DNA of 64,000 nt from Acidimicrobiaceae bacterium (GCA_003155135.1 PMFN01000030.1:69772-133771); one strand, 5' to 3'; shown: positions 1-9,113, counted from the first letter of the stretch. Numbers and translations: made by a program. Notes: generated by a model not told the origin, from the letters alone.

Positions 1-908
1 GTGGCGGCGAAGATGGCCCCGAAGTGGTCGGGCTCGGTCGCCTCCACCCAGCTCGGGCCGCCGTAGGGGGAGACCACGACGGTGAACGAGGGTGCGCGTA
101 CCGTGACGGTGACCGCCGTCGGTGACGTGGTGGCCACGCTGTAGATCGGGGGAGCGGTGCTCGAGGTGTGCGAGCTCGTGGTGGTCGGTGTCGACGTGTC
201 GCCGGTGGTGTGGACACCGGGGATGTGCAACGAGGTCAGCCAGTGCGGCCGCCAGTGGTCGGCCGCCAGACCTGCCGCCCCCAGCACGACGAGGATGCCG
301 AGCGTCCAGACGGCCAGGCGGAGCACGAACTGTCCGCGCCGGCGCCGGCGCATCTTGATGGGGCGGCTCACCGCCGGTGTCTCGCCGGTGTCCAGCAGGG
401 CTGAGGGGACCGGCGCGGTGTTGCCGAAGGTCCCGCCACTCGCCGCCATCGAAGTCTGGGTGACGAAGAAGCGGTCGACAGACTCGGCGGCGACGGCCTC
501 GGTCGGTGGGTCGAGCACCTGGACGGACCCGGTCGTCGGGTCACTCGGCGCACTGGGCGCCGCCAGGGTGGCCGACGTGGCACTGAGCGCCTCAGCGAGG
601 GATCGGTTGACCGAGGCGGATGGCCACAGATCGATCAAGAGCAACGCGTAGCGGTCACCGGGCAGGCCGAGGAAGTCGGCATAGTGGCGCAGCGCCTGGA
701 GGGTCTCGACCCGGTCGGCGAGGCGGTCCACGGTCCCGCCCTCGAGCGCGTCGATCTGGGAGTAGGGGATCGACGTGGCGGTTGCCGCCTCTGCCAGGCC
801 GACCCCGAGCCGTGTGCGCGCCCGCCGCAGGGTGGAGGCAACTTCGGGCAGGGTGGCAGGACCCTCATCGGGAGGGGGAGTCGGTGGACTCTCGCGATTG
901 AGGATCAC
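1..908 (-). CDS. RodZ-like HTH and single-TM protein, 3' end outside window
   Basis: The minus strand is open from a GTG at 908 (SD-like AGGGGG just upstream; a second in-frame GTG lies at 914) to the window edge, about 302 codons. Residues roughly 13-80 form a RodZ-type helix-turn-helix (LRRARTRLGVGLAEAATAT, then a YSQIDALEGG helix). A linker follows, then a basic stretch and one membrane helix near residues 191-213, a Ser/Thr-rich extracytoplasmic spacer, and the start of a beta-rich domain like the DUF4115 domain that ends RodZ proteins. The layout (cytoplasmic HTH, one TM, outside beta domain) is that of RodZ, which links MreB to the cell-wall machinery, but actinobacterial homologues vary and the function here is inferred. 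It is divergent from dipZ. The C-terminus is not visible. Confidence 0.75.
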   Translation of the reverse strand, partial: MILNRESPPTPPPDEGPATLPEVASTLRRARTRLGVGLAEAATATSIPYSQIDALEGGTVDRLADRVETLQALRHYADFLGLPGDRYALLLIDLWPSASVNRSLAEALSATSATLAAPSAPSDPTTGSVQVLDPPTEAVAAESVDRFFVTQTSMAASGGTFGNTAPVPSALLDTGETPAVSRPIKMRRRRRGQFVLRLAVWTLGILVVLGAAGLAADHWRPHWLTSLHIPGVHTTGDTSTPTTTSSHTSSTAPPIYSVATTSPTAVTVTVRAPSFTVVVSPYGGPSWVEATEPDHFGAIFAA

Positions 909-1087
909 TGACACCCCCTGTCGCCCTGGGCTTGGCATCGAGCGTACCCTGAAGGCCCCGCGAACAAGCTGCAACCAGCGATGCCGCTGCGCTGGGCCGA
1001 TGTCCTACCCTGGGCACGAAGCGGCGCCTGGCGCCCGGTCGTCCGGCGCGGGGGAACCTCTGTGACCGCTCACCTCGGGAAGGCCGC

Positions 1088-2767
1088 ATGAACTCATTGC
1101 TCGTGATCGGCTTCATCGGCGGGCTGATCACCGGCATCTCCCCTTGCGTGATCCCCGTCGTCCCGGTGATCGCTGCCGGCGGCTCGGCGGGGGGAAGCCG
1201 ACGGCGCCCCTTCGCCATCATCGGCGGCATGGTGGCCAGCTTCTCGCTGTTCACCCTGGTCGGCGGCTCGCTGCTCTCGTACCTGGGCCTCCCCGCCGAC
1301 TTCCTGCGCAACCTCGGCCTGGCCCTCCTCTTCGTCCTCGCACTCGGGCTGCTGATCCCGAAGGTGGGGGAGCTCCTCGCGATCCCCTTCTCCCGGTTGG
1401 GCCTCGGCCGCCAGTCCTCGTCGACCAGCGGGCTGGTACTCGGGATGAGCCTCGGGCTCGTCTTCGTGCCGTGCGCGGGCCCCGTGCTGGCGGCCATCTC
1501 GGTGGTGGCCGCGACCCACCGGGTCGGATGGTCCTCCGTGGTGCTCACCGTCTCGTATGCGGCGGGAGCGGCCGTCCCCCTGCTCGTGCTGGCCATCGTG
1601 GCCCAGCGGAGCACCGAGGGCTTCGCCTCGCTGCGTGACCATGCACCATTGGTGCGAAGGATTGCCGGGGGAGTCCTCGCGCTCGCCGCCCTTGCACTCG
1701 CACTCAATCTGACGCGCCCGCTGCAGACATCGGTGCCGGGTTACACGAGTGCCCTCGAGGACCACATCGAGTCGAGCCCCGCAGCCGAGCACCAGCTCCA
1801 GACCCTCACTGGCGAGCGGCCGAACCACTTTGCCGCGCGCCAGGCGGTGGCGGCGGGCGCCCTGCCCGACCTCGGCGTCGCCCCCCAGTTCACGGGTATC
1901 ACCGCGTGGCTGCACACCCCGGGCGGCAAGCCGCTGTCGCTCTCGTCCCTCGCCGGCAAGGTCGTCCTCGTCGACTTTTGGACCTACTCGTGCATCAACT
2001 GCGAGCGGAGCCTCCCCCATGTCGAGGCTTGGTACCGGGCCTATCGGGCCAAGGGGCTCGTCGTGATCGGCGTGCACACCCCCGAGTTCGCCTTCGAGCA
2101 TGTGGTCGGCAACGTGGCCACGGCGGCCGACCAGCTCGGCGTCGACTACCCGATCGCCATCGACAACGACTACGCGACGTGGAACGCGTACGCCAACGAG
2201 TACTGGCCGGCCGAGTACCTGATCGACCAGCACGGCCACGTCCGGCACATGTCCTTCGGTGAGGGCGACTACGCGACGACCGAGGCCGACATCCGCACCC
2301 TCCTCGCGGCGGGAGGCGCGACCGGGCTCGGCCCGGTCACCAACGTGGCGGACCTGACACCGACCGAGGCGACGACCCCTGAGACCTACCTCGGCGACGC
2401 CCAGTTGAACGAGCAGGACTATGTCGGGTCGCCCCTCATCCCCGGGCGGATGGCGACGTACCGCCTCCCGGCCACGTTGGCCCCTGACGACGTCGCCTTC
2501 GGCGGCCGGTGGGACGAGGGGACCCAGTCGGCGACGGCGGGCAGCGGGGCGGCCCTCGAGCTCAACTTCACCGCTCGCGACGTCTACCTCGTCCTCGGCG
2601 GCTCGGGGACGGTCACCGTCTCGGTGAACGGTGCCAGGCCGCGCACCGTGACCGTCGCCGGGATCCCGGGCCTCCACACCCTCGTCGCCACCTCAGCGCC
2701 CGAGAGCGCCGTGCTCCGCCTGTCATTCAGCCCGGGCGTGTCCGCCTACGACTTCACCTTCGGTTAG
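1088..2767 (+). CDS. dipZ: DipZ-type thiol-disulfide protein (CcdA + thioredoxin + CBM-like domain)
   Basis: The 559-aa protein combines a CcdA/DsbD transmembrane electron-transfer domain (about 1-205) with an extracytoplasmic thioredoxin/TlpA fold and a C-terminal beta domain. The two CcdA cysteines are visible: C20 in GISPCVIPVVP and C129 in FVPCAGP. The thioredoxin motif is C302-I-N-C305 in WTYSCINCERS. This three-part plan is that of mycobacterial DipZ, whose last domain has a carbohydrate-binding fold. The expected role is to pass reducing equivalents from the cytoplasm to exported thiols or peroxides. The start is the ATG after GGGAAGGCCGC. The gene converges on lepB with only 10 bases between the stops. 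The eight-cysteine ectodomain of the kinase at 39024 is a possible client type, but that is only a guess. Confidence 0.9.
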   Translation: MNSLLVIGFIGGLITGISPCVIPVVPVIAAGGSAGGSRRRPFAIIGGMVASFSLFTLVGGSLLSYLGLPADFLRNLGLALLFVLALGLLIPKVGELLAIPFSRLGLGRQSSSTSGLVLGMSLGLVFVPCAGPVLAAISVVAATHRVGWSSVVLTVSYAAGAAVPLLVLAIVAQRSTEGFASLRDHAPLVRRIAGGVLALAALALALNLTRPLQTSVPGYTSALEDHIESSPAAEHQLQTLTGERPNHFAARQAVAAGALPDLGVAPQFTGITAWLHTPGGKPLSLSSLAGKVVLVDFWTYSCINCERSLPHVEAWYRAYRAKGLVVIGVHTPEFAFEHVVGNVATAADQLGVDYPIAIDNDYATWNAYANEYWPAEYLIDQHGHVRHMSFGEGDYATTEADIRTLLAAGGATGLGPVTNVADLTPTEATTPETYLGDAQLNEQDYVGSPLIPGRMATYRLPATLAPDDVAFGGRWDEGTQSATAGSGAALELNFTARDVYLVLGGSGTVTVSVNGARPRTVTVAGIPGLHTLVATSAPESAVLRLSFSPGVSAYDFTFG

Positions 2768-2777
2768 CAGGGCCTGT

Positions 2778-3446
2778 TCAGAACCAGTGGAGCGCGCTGA
2801 GCGGCCAGATGCGCGCCACGACCTTGCCCACGATGAGCGAGCGCGGGACCACGCCCCAGTACCGGCTGTCACAGGACTCGGGGCGGTTGTCGCCCATCAC
2901 GAAGTAGCTGTTGGCCGGGACGACCTGGGATGCAATTGGATGGCCGAGCGGCGTGTTCGGGGGCAGGTACGGCTCGGCCAACGGCTTGCCGTCGATGAGC
3001 ACCGTGTTGCCGACCGACGAGATGCGGTCGCCGGGGAGGCCGATCACCCGTTTCACGAGGTCAGGGACCGGCGCCCCCCCGCAGTCTTCGGCCGGGGGTC
3101 GGGCGAAGACCACGATGTCGTTTCGGTCGATGCTGTGGAAGTCGTAGCTGAGCTTGCTGACCAGGATCCGGTCGCCGATCTCGAGGGTCGGCTCCATCGA
3201 GCCCGAGGGGATGTAGTACGTCTGGACGACGAAGGTGCGCAGCAGGACGGCGGCAAGCAAGGCGACGACGACCACGATGAGCGCCTCGAGGAGCACGCCG
3301 CGCTTTGATGCCTTGGGCTTCGGGGCCTTCGTCCGAGCGCCCTTGGTCCCGTCGTTCGAAGCCTCAGGGCCGGTCGTCTCGAGGGGTGATGGCTCGCTGC
3401 GGGTGGGTCCACTCAAGCCGGGCGTCGGCGCGTCATCGGGGGGCAC
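2778..3446 (-). CDS. lepB: Signal peptidase I
   Basis: This 222-aa type I signal peptidase (S26) cleaves Sec and Tat signal peptides at the outer membrane face. A Pro/Lys-rich cytoplasmic tail (1-50) precedes one TM helix (about 51-71). The catalytic dyad is Ser83 in PSGSMEPT and Lys132 in DLVKRVIGLPGD, and the conserved box MGDNRPESCDSRYWG follows. Length and motif order are normal for actinobacterial LepB with a single N-terminal anchor. The next gene upstream on the same strand encodes a secreted repeat protein with its own N-terminal signal, so it could be a substrate, though LepB serves the whole secretome. Confidence 0.95.
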   Translation of the reverse strand: MPPDDAPTPGLSGPTRSEPSPLETTGPEASNDGTKGARTKAPKPKASKRGVLLEALIVVVVALLAAVLLRTFVVQTYYIPSGSMEPTLEIGDRILVSKLSYDFHSIDRNDIVVFARPPAEDCGGAPVPDLVKRVIGLPGDRISSVGNTVLIDGKPLAEPYLPPNTPLGHPIASQVVPANSYFVMGDNRPESCDSRYWGVVPRSLIVGKVVARIWPLSALHWF

Positions 3447-3534
3447 AGGCGCCTCACGCTACTGGCGTCGCCATGGCCCTGCAGCTCGCCCCGCACCAGC
3501 CAACCGCGCGGTGGCCGTGCTGCGCTGGGAGCGC

Positions 3535-5361
3535 TCAGCCGGTCGGATGGACGACGATCGGGGCGATGGGGGAGACCGGTGCGACCGGCGCCACCGTTGC
3601 GGTGTAGGTGTTCGTGAACGAGCACGTCACGTCCGGCGTGGCAGCGGTGAGCGTGACGGTGACCGCGCCGGCGGTCGGGGTGACCGGCGCACCGTTGCAC
3701 ACGGCGGCGGTGAGGGCCCATCCGCCGAGGTCATCGTCGGCCGGCGTGAGTTCTTGGATCACGTACAGCCCCGGTGCGAGGCCGGTGGTGGCGTCGGCCG
3801 GGGTCTCGGGCTGGGCGGTGGCGGGTTGGCCCTGGACCGTCGTCGTGGCGATCTGTGAGAACTCCTGGGCGTCATTGGCGGCCGGGAAGACGAGGAAGTT
3901 CACGCTGTCGAGGGCGCCGACCGTCGTCTTTTGGATGGTGATCGATCCCGGTGGGTCGAAGTTGTTGATGAACAGGCACAGTGGTGTGGCCGTACTGGTC
4001 GGGGTGACGGTGAGGGTCGTGCCGCTCAGGCTGGAGGTGGCGTCGATGCAGGCGGCGGTGACGAGGGTCCACGTGCCGCCGGCGACGGTCGGGAGGGTCT
4101 CGGTGATGTCGTAGGGGCCGGTGGTGGGTATGGTGCCGGTGCCCGAATCCACTGCATCCACCGGGATGCCGGGCGTGGTGGTCGTCGCCGTCAGGTTGCC
4201 CGTGCCCGCAGCGCTCGTGCTGGTGACGGTGAAGGGGAACGAGCCCACGCCACCCGTCGTCACCTTGGCGATGTCGAGCTCGCCGGCGGGCGGCGACGGC
4301 GGGACATAGTTGTTCACGAACGTGCACGTGATGGTGTCGCTGGCGACAAGGGTGATGGACACGCCGCCACTGCTGCCCGCCGACGGCGCAATGGGCGTGG
4401 AAGTGCTGCCGCCGGTCGCCGTGCAGGTCGCAGACGTCAGTACCCAGTTGGGGTCGGCGTCCTCGGTGACCGACCAGGGGGAGGACTCGGCGGCGCGCAC
4501 GAACTCCATCTGCGAGCTTTGCGCGTTGACGGTGTTGAGCGTGAAGGCCCCGCCGGGGTTGTAGGAGAGGTCGCCGCTGAAGTTGAACGGGTAGTCCACG
4601 CTGGTCGGCGTGCCGCCCACCGTCGTCTGCTTCACGATGTTGATCGTGCCGGCGGTCGGTGGGGGACGAACGTAGTAGGCGAAGCAGAACACGTGGGTGG
4701 CGCCCTGGGTGTAGCCGATCCACTCGACGTTGTCACCGTTCACGTTGTCACTCGCGCAGCGCAGCGCCGCGAACCCGTACTCGCCGGGAAAGGCGCTGTC
4801 GTTGATGGGGTCCGTGGTGGTCCCGCCCTGGATCCAGAGATTGTGCTGTTCCGAGCGCTGGACCTGGGCTGCGGTGAGCGTGACGGTGACCGCCCCGGCG
4901 ATGTTCTGGCCGGTCGGCACTCCCTGGGCGTTGAGCAGGGGAGTGCTCGCTTGGGTGGTCGGCGGCAGCGCATCGGGGCTCGAGACGATCGAGAGTTTCC
5001 CAAATGATCCCGAGACTTGGCCGGCGATGCCATTGCCGAAGGTGAACTGCCACCCAGTGATCGGGGTGCAGGCCGGCTGGACCGCCGCCTCCACCGTCGG
5101 GTCGACCGTCTGGTCACCCGAGTACGGGGTGTCGGGACCGAGGTCCTGGAGGCTCTCCATGATGTTGTTGCGAGCGCGGTTGGCAGTCACCGAGGCATAC
5201 GTCGGACAGCTGCGCGCGGCGAGCGTGACCTGGTAGACGGGCGCAGCCGCCGCCGACGATCGCGAGGCGCTGAGCCCGAAGAGCCCGAGGACGAGGGCCA
5301 CCGCCGCCAGCACGGCACCCGTGACCCACAGTTGTCGTCCGCCGATCGTCCTGCTGTTCAC
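3535..5361 (-). CDS. Secreted protein with prealbumin/SpaA-like repeats
   Basis: I place the start at GTG 5361 because AGGGTGG lies just upstream; an ATG at 5460 is also in frame but would put 33 residues before the signal segment. A hydrophobic signal (LWVTGAVLAAVALVLGLFGL) is followed by Ala-rich sequence compatible with cleavage. Residues about 50-240 form a unique Cys-containing domain. Three units of 90-110 residues follow, each of prealbumin/SpaA type, ending in CTFVNNY, CLFINNF and CSFTNTY. There is no LPXTG motif, C-terminal hydrophobic anchor or charged tail; the protein ends in a Pro/Val-rich tail (APVAPVSPIAPIVV). It is therefore probably released or held non-covalently. Role unknown; adhesion or coat function is only inferred. 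Confidence 0.8.
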   Translation of the reverse strand: MNSRTIGGRQLWVTGAVLAAVALVLGLFGLSASRSSAAAAPVYQVTLAARSCPTYASVTANRARNNIMESLQDLGPDTPYSGDQTVDPTVEAAVQPACTPITGWQFTFGNGIAGQVSGSFGKLSIVSSPDALPPTTQASTPLLNAQGVPTGQNIAGAVTVTLTAAQVQRSEQHNLWIQGGTTTDPINDSAFPGEYGFAALRCASDNVNGDNVEWIGYTQGATHVFCFAYYVRPPPTAGTINIVKQTTVGGTPTSVDYPFNFSGDLSYNPGGAFTLNTVNAQSSQMEFVRAAESSPWSVTEDADPNWVLTSATCTATGGSTSTPIAPSAGSSGGVSITLVASDTITCTFVNNYVPPSPPAGELDIAKVTTGGVGSFPFTVTSTSAAGTGNLTATTTTPGIPVDAVDSGTGTIPTTGPYDITETLPTVAGGTWTLVTAACIDATSSLSGTTLTVTPTSTATPLCLFINNFDPPGSITIQKTTVGALDSVNFLVFPAANDAQEFSQIATTTVQGQPATAQPETPADATTGLAPGLYVIQELTPADDDLGGWALTAAVCNGAPVTPTAGAVTVTLTAATPDVTCSFTNTYTATVAPVAPVSPIAPIVVHPTG

Positions 5362-5895
5362 ATCGCCACCCTGGGCCCAGGCTACTGGCGCCGGCACCTC
5401 GAGGCGAGACGGGGCGAGGCAACGGGCGGGTGCTCGACGCCGCAGGGCAGGGTCGGCCAATGTTCCTCATTGACCCGCTGATCGGGATGGGTGGTGAGCA
5501 GCTCTTCGAACGGCTGGCGGGGAAACGTCGACGAAGGGGCTGCGACACGCGCTGGGTCAGCAGTGCGCCCGGTTCCCCCGACGAGATCCGGGTCCTCCCG
5601 GGTGCGGCAGACCAAGGCCGCCCGACTCGGCAGCGGCCATGGGCGACTCTGTGTGGAAGCTGCAGCCTGGAGCGGCCTCGGCTGCGTCGGGGTCGTCACC
5701 GCCGACAACAACCGTGGCGACCTCGGCTGGCCGTGCACGTGACCGCCCGGGCACCTGCGGGACCGACCGCACCGCCGCCGCCCGTTCGCCACGTACGACC
5801 GGGCGCGTCATGGGGCGTGTGCGACAATGGCGGTGCCAGCGATACGCCTCTTGCACCATGCGGGCCGGGCGGGATCTGTCGCCTCGGCCCTCTTC
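5362..5895. other. Intergenic region without a convincing gene
   Basis: About 530 bases lie between the divergent secreted-protein and ABC-F genes. Open frames on both strands are Arg/Pro-rich, lack recognisable motifs and overlap one another, as expected for chance frames in high-GC DNA. Both flanking promoters must lie here, but I cannot pick a firm -10/-35 pair. Confidence 0.5.
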
Positions 5896-7494
5896 ATGAT
5901 CGTTGGCTCCTCCCTCAACGTCGAGATCGGTGAGCGCGCACTGCTGCGCGACGCCTCGTTCGTGGTCGGCGCGGGCGAGAAGGTCGGTCTCGTCGGGCGA
6001 AACGGTGCAGGCAAGTCATCCTTCATCTCGGTGGTCATCGGCGAGCCGGGGGCGAGTGTGCGTTCGACTGGCAACGTCGCGGTGCGCGGCACGTTCGCCT
6101 ATCTCCCCCAGGTGCCCGTCCCCGGCGGGCTCGGCATGGAGCCCACCGGGTTCTCGCACGTGCTCTCGGCCCGCGGGCTCGACGTCCTCGACGACGCCCT
6201 CGGCAAGGCGCGCACCCAGATGGCCAAGGACCCGAGCACCGAGAACATCGAACTGTTCAGCGACTTGGAGGAGCAGTTCCGCCAGAACGGGGGCTACGAG
6301 GCAGAGTCGGTGATGTCCCGGTTGGCCGACGGCCTCGGGCTCCGTCAGGACCTGCTCCTCGAGGAGATCGACACGCTCTCGGGTGGCCAGCGGCGCCGCG
6401 TCGACCTGGTCCGCATCCTCTTCCAGGGTCCCGACACCATGGTGCTCGACGAGCCCACCAACCACCTCGACCTGCCGGCCAAGCAGTGGCTGATGGAAGA
6501 GCTCGAGCGATTCGACGGCGCCATCTTGGTGGTCAGCCATGACCTCAAGCTCCTCGACCGCTCCATCGACAAGGTCCTCCACCTCTCCGACGGCCGGCTC
6601 CACGAGTACAAGGGCAACTACTCGAGCTACCTCGTCCAGCTCGAGGCCGACATGAGCCAGCGGGAGCGGGCAGCGCAGCTCGAAGGTCGTGAGATCAAGC
6701 GCTTGAGCACGCTCGCCGACTCGATGCGCGGCTCGACGAACCGCCGGGCGCGCATTGCTAAGTCACTCGACAAGCGCGTCGAGCGCCTGGAGTCCTCGCG
6801 CACCGAGGTCCACAAGCGCGAGCGCGCCGCCAAGTTCCGGCTCCCCCAGCCGCCGCGCTCGGGCGAAGTGCCCTTCACCGTGGCCGGCCTGGCGGTGCGC
6901 TACGACGACGTGGAGGTTCTCACCTCGGTCAACTTCGGCGCGCGTCGCGGTGACCGGATCGTGATCATCGGGCGCAATGGCGCCGGGAAGTCCTCGTTGC
7001 TCCGGTGCCTGGCTGGCGTGCAGGCCCCGAGTGCGGGGGCCATCGAGCTCGGCACCAACGTGCAGATCGGCTACTTCGCCCAGGAGCATGAGCAGGTCAA
7101 CCCCGACGTCACCGTGCTCGAGAACCTCGACAACTCGGTGCTCGAGACCGAGACCGAACGGCGCGCCCTGCTCGGCATGTTCGGCCTGCCCGGCAAGGCC
7201 GCGCACCAGCTCCCCCCGACGCTCTCGGGTGGCGAGCGCGCCAAGCTGGGCCTCGCCATGCTGGCGGCGGGCCGCTTTAACGTGCTCGTGCTCGACGAGC
7301 CCACCAACAACCTCGACCCGACGTCGATCGCCTCGGTCGGCCAGATGCTCAGCCAGTGGAACGGCACCATCGTGGTCGTCAGCCATGACCGGTCATTCGT
7401 CGAGGCCTTGGAGCCCACCCACGCGCTGTCGCTCCCCGAGGAGCGCTTCACCCACTGGCGTGACGAGTACCTCGACCATGTCGAGATGCGCTAG
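5896..7494 (+). CDS. ABC-F family ATPase (duplicated ABC domains, no TM)
   Basis: This soluble 532-aa protein has two ABC ATPase modules. Walker A motifs are GRNGAGKS at residues 34-41 and again from about 359. Signature motifs LSGGQ (161-165) and LSGGE (from 443) each precede a Walker B of the form VLDEPTN. The Arg/Lys-rich linker between the domains (about 245-310) is the P-site interaction linker of ABC-F proteins. Members act on ribosomes, in translation-factor roles (EttA/Uup type) or in antibiotic protection. Nothing here separates the two; the lack of a long C-terminal arm and of drug-resistance neighbours favours a housekeeping role. I prefer ATG 5896, which fits the family's MI-x-x-x-x-L start. 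An in-frame ATG at 5827 would add 23 residues. Confidence 0.92.
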   Translation: MIVGSSLNVEIGERALLRDASFVVGAGEKVGLVGRNGAGKSSFISVVIGEPGASVRSTGNVAVRGTFAYLPQVPVPGGLGMEPTGFSHVLSARGLDVLDDALGKARTQMAKDPSTENIELFSDLEEQFRQNGGYEAESVMSRLADGLGLRQDLLLEEIDTLSGGQRRRVDLVRILFQGPDTMVLDEPTNHLDLPAKQWLMEELERFDGAILVVSHDLKLLDRSIDKVLHLSDGRLHEYKGNYSSYLVQLEADMSQRERAAQLEGREIKRLSTLADSMRGSTNRRARIAKSLDKRVERLESSRTEVHKRERAAKFRLPQPPRSGEVPFTVAGLAVRYDDVEVLTSVNFGARRGDRIVIIGRNGAGKSSLLRCLAGVQAPSAGAIELGTNVQIGYFAQEHEQVNPDVTVLENLDNSVLETETERRALLGMFGLPGKAAHQLPPTLSGGERAKLGLAMLAAGRFNVLVLDEPTNNLDPTSIASVGQMLSQWNGTIVVVSHDRSFVEALEPTHALSLPEERFTHWRDEYLDHVEMR

Positions 7495-7544
7495 CTGCGC
7501 CGAGCGATGCCGGAGCGGGCACGCAGGTCACTAGCATCTCGGCC

Positions 7545-7841
7545 ATGACCAATCGAGCCGCGTGGCTGTTGCGGATCTCGTCGATCTGGGTGGTCTGGGT
7601 CTGGGCGGTGCTCATCCGCAACATGGTCGAGGACCGCACGCACGCCTTCTCCTTCCGGGCCGTGCACATCGGGCTCGCCATCGTCTCGATCGCCTTCGCG
7701 GTCATGACCTGGGTCATCGCCGGCAGGAGCCGCCGCGCGACCAAGGCCCTCGAGGCGAACCAGCGCCCGGCTGTGCCAGCCGGTGAGCTGGACAGCGCCG
7801 TCGGCCGCGGGGAGCAACGGCGCGCAGCGAGCGGAACCTAA
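7545..7841 (+). CDS. Small two-TM membrane protein, SCO4848-like
   Basis: The 98-aa product has two predicted membrane helices (about 7-25 and 43-62) around a short polar loop (NMVEDRTHAFSFRAVHIG), then a charged cytoplasmic tail. The Trp-rich first helix, the N/D loop and the VHI-x-LA-x-x-S second helix match what I recall of the SCO4848 family of small actinobacterial membrane proteins of unknown function. The start ATG follows closely after the ABC-F gene (about 50 bases), so the two may be cotranscribed. No catalytic residues are evident. Confidence 0.65.
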   Translation: MTNRAAWLLRISSIWVVWVWAVLIRNMVEDRTHAFSFRAVHIGLAIVSIAFAVMTWVIAGRSRRATKALEANQRPAVPAGELDSAVGRGEQRRAASGT

Positions 7842-7891
7842 TCCGCGAGGGCGAGTACCAAGGCTTCCCATCGAACCGCTTTCACCGCCAT

Positions 7892-8140
7892 CTATTTCGT
7901 GAGAGCGGCGAGGATTCTTTCGTTGTCAGCCTTGTCCACCGTCCAGTTGCCACCGCAGGACGGGCAAAGGAAATGCAGACCCTTGCGAGTTCAGAACGGG
8001 CCCTCAGCGATCCTGTAGCAGTTCATCCGCCGATGCTCTTTGTAAGAAGGACACGTCAACTCGATCGAGCCAATTGCATGAGCGTGTCGGCTTTTGTCTT
8101 CCAGCACCGCATCCGCCACTGCGGAGATTCTCCATTCCAT
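7892..8140 (-). pseudogene. Decayed zinc-ribbon ORF interrupted by an in-frame TGA
   Basis: Read on the minus strand from ATG 8140, 49 codons end at TGA (7991-7993). The same frame then stays open for 32 more codons to TAG (7892-7894). The downstream part reads KGLHFLCPSCGGNWTVDKAD, a clear CPxC knuckle. The upstream part has LTCPSYKEHRRMNCYRIAEG, where the first knuckle would need CPxC but shows CPSY. Joined across the stop, the pieces make one plausible protein of about 81 aa with two zinc knuckles, one damaged. I call it a pseudogene. No known family was recognised. Its base composition is less G+C-rich than its neighbours, so acquired DNA is possible. Alternatives are stop readthrough, sequencing error, or two unrelated frames. 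Confidence 0.45.
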
Positions 8141-8243
8141 ATGCCCGGAACGCCCATGACAGTCCCCTCGTGCGCCGGCCCTGCTTGTCGCACGAGCCGG
8201 CGACATCACGTGTCCCCAGCGCCGTTCCGCTCTGGGCGTCGGG

Positions 8244-9113
8244 TCAGCTCTCGAGCATGGAGAGGAAGCCGGCGCTCTTGTTCGTCTGGTTCTGGTCGCG
8301 GCCTTCGAGGTAGGGCTTGAGAGCGTGTGCCAGGTTGGGCAGCGGCAGGGACTGCAACCACACCGTGCCGGGCCCGGTGAGCGCCGCGAGAAAGATGCTG
8401 TCGGCGCCGAACACCATGTTCTTGATGCCCTTGACCGGCACGATCGAGAAGTCGACGCTTTCGTCGAGCAGGCCCACGTGGCCAGGGTGGACGCGCAGGG
8501 TCTCGCCGGCCGCGAGGTGGTACTCGACGAGCTCGCCGGACAGCTCGATCCACGCGGTGCCGTTGCCTGAAACGCGCTGGAGGATGAAGCCGGTCCCGCC
8601 GAAGAGGCCAGCGCCAAAGGACTGTTGGAATGCAATGGCCAGCTCCACGTCGGCGGTCCCCGCCAAGAAGCCGTGCCGGTGCACCATGTAGGTGCGATCG
8701 GGGCGCACCTCGACCGGGCGGATCTCTCCGGGGAGCTTCGTGGCGAAGGCGACCGTCCCCGGCGTCCGCTCGGCGCGGAACTCGGTCATGAACAAGGTGC
8801 CCCCGCCCACCACGCGCTTGACGGCGCTCATGAGACCCTTCGAGCCACCGCCACCCTTGGTCGAGGTGGAGAGGGCGATGCTCGAGGTGATCCAGCTGAG
8901 CTCGCCGCCCTGGGCGATGACCGTCTGGCCGGGCTGCAGGTCGATTTCGAGGACCGGCATGACCGTACCGAGCACCCGGTGGACAACGCCGGCGCCGGCG
9001 TCGGCGGCCGCGGTGTCGTCGACCGGGTCAGCGGTGCCGGGTGGTGATTCGGGCGGGTACCACTTCCCGTCGGACGCCTCCCACCAACCGGGTCCTTGCG
9101 AGACGTCACTCAT
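8244..9113 (-). CDS. AIM24-family protein with N-terminal DUF2510-type module
   Basis: This 289-aa protein starts with GWWEASDGKWYPPE (about 9-22), a DUF2510-type tag. After an Ala/Asp-rich linker comes a beta-rich AIM24/TIGR00266 domain (about 45-265). The family hallmarks are a Gly-rich hairpin (STKGGGGSKGL), RTPGTVAFATKLPGEI and the HGFLAG and FGGTGFILQ turns. AIM24 proteins are trimeric beta-barrel-like assemblies of unresolved function (mitochondrial biogenesis in yeast). The gene stop is separated by 103 bases from the decayed zinc-ribbon ORF. It lies just downstream of the membrane-protein pair at 9106-10199, and its ATG (9113) overlaps the stop of the first of those by 8 bases, so the three genes form one minus-strand operon. 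Confidence 0.85.
   Translation of the reverse strand: MSDVSQGPGWWEASDGKWYPPESPPGTADPVDDTAAADAGAGVVHRVLGTVMPVLEIDLQPGQTVIAQGGELSWITSSIALSTSTKGGGGSKGLMSAVKRVVGGGTLFMTEFRAERTPGTVAFATKLPGEIRPVEVRPDRTYMVHRHGFLAGTADVELAIAFQQSFGAGLFGGTGFILQRVSGNGTAWIELSGELVEYHLAAGETLRVHPGHVGLLDESVDFSIVPVKGIKNMVFGADSIFLAALTGPGTVWLQSLPLPNLAHALKPYLEGRDQNQTNKSAGFLSMLES

Noticed and set aside
5430-5933. 167-codon plus-strand frame in the gap before the ABC-F gene.
   Set aside because: Arg/Pro/Gly-rich, no Shine-Dalgarno, no motif, and overlaps the ABC-F start in another frame.
7960-7993. Possible selenocysteine TGA: the bases after the TGA contain GCAAGGGTCTGC, similar to the apical loop of the E. coli fdhF SECIS.
   Set aside because: The stem would have only 3 base pairs and the loop is about 9 bases too close to the TGA. 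No Sec machinery is visible, and the nearby first knuckle is also damaged, which favours decay.
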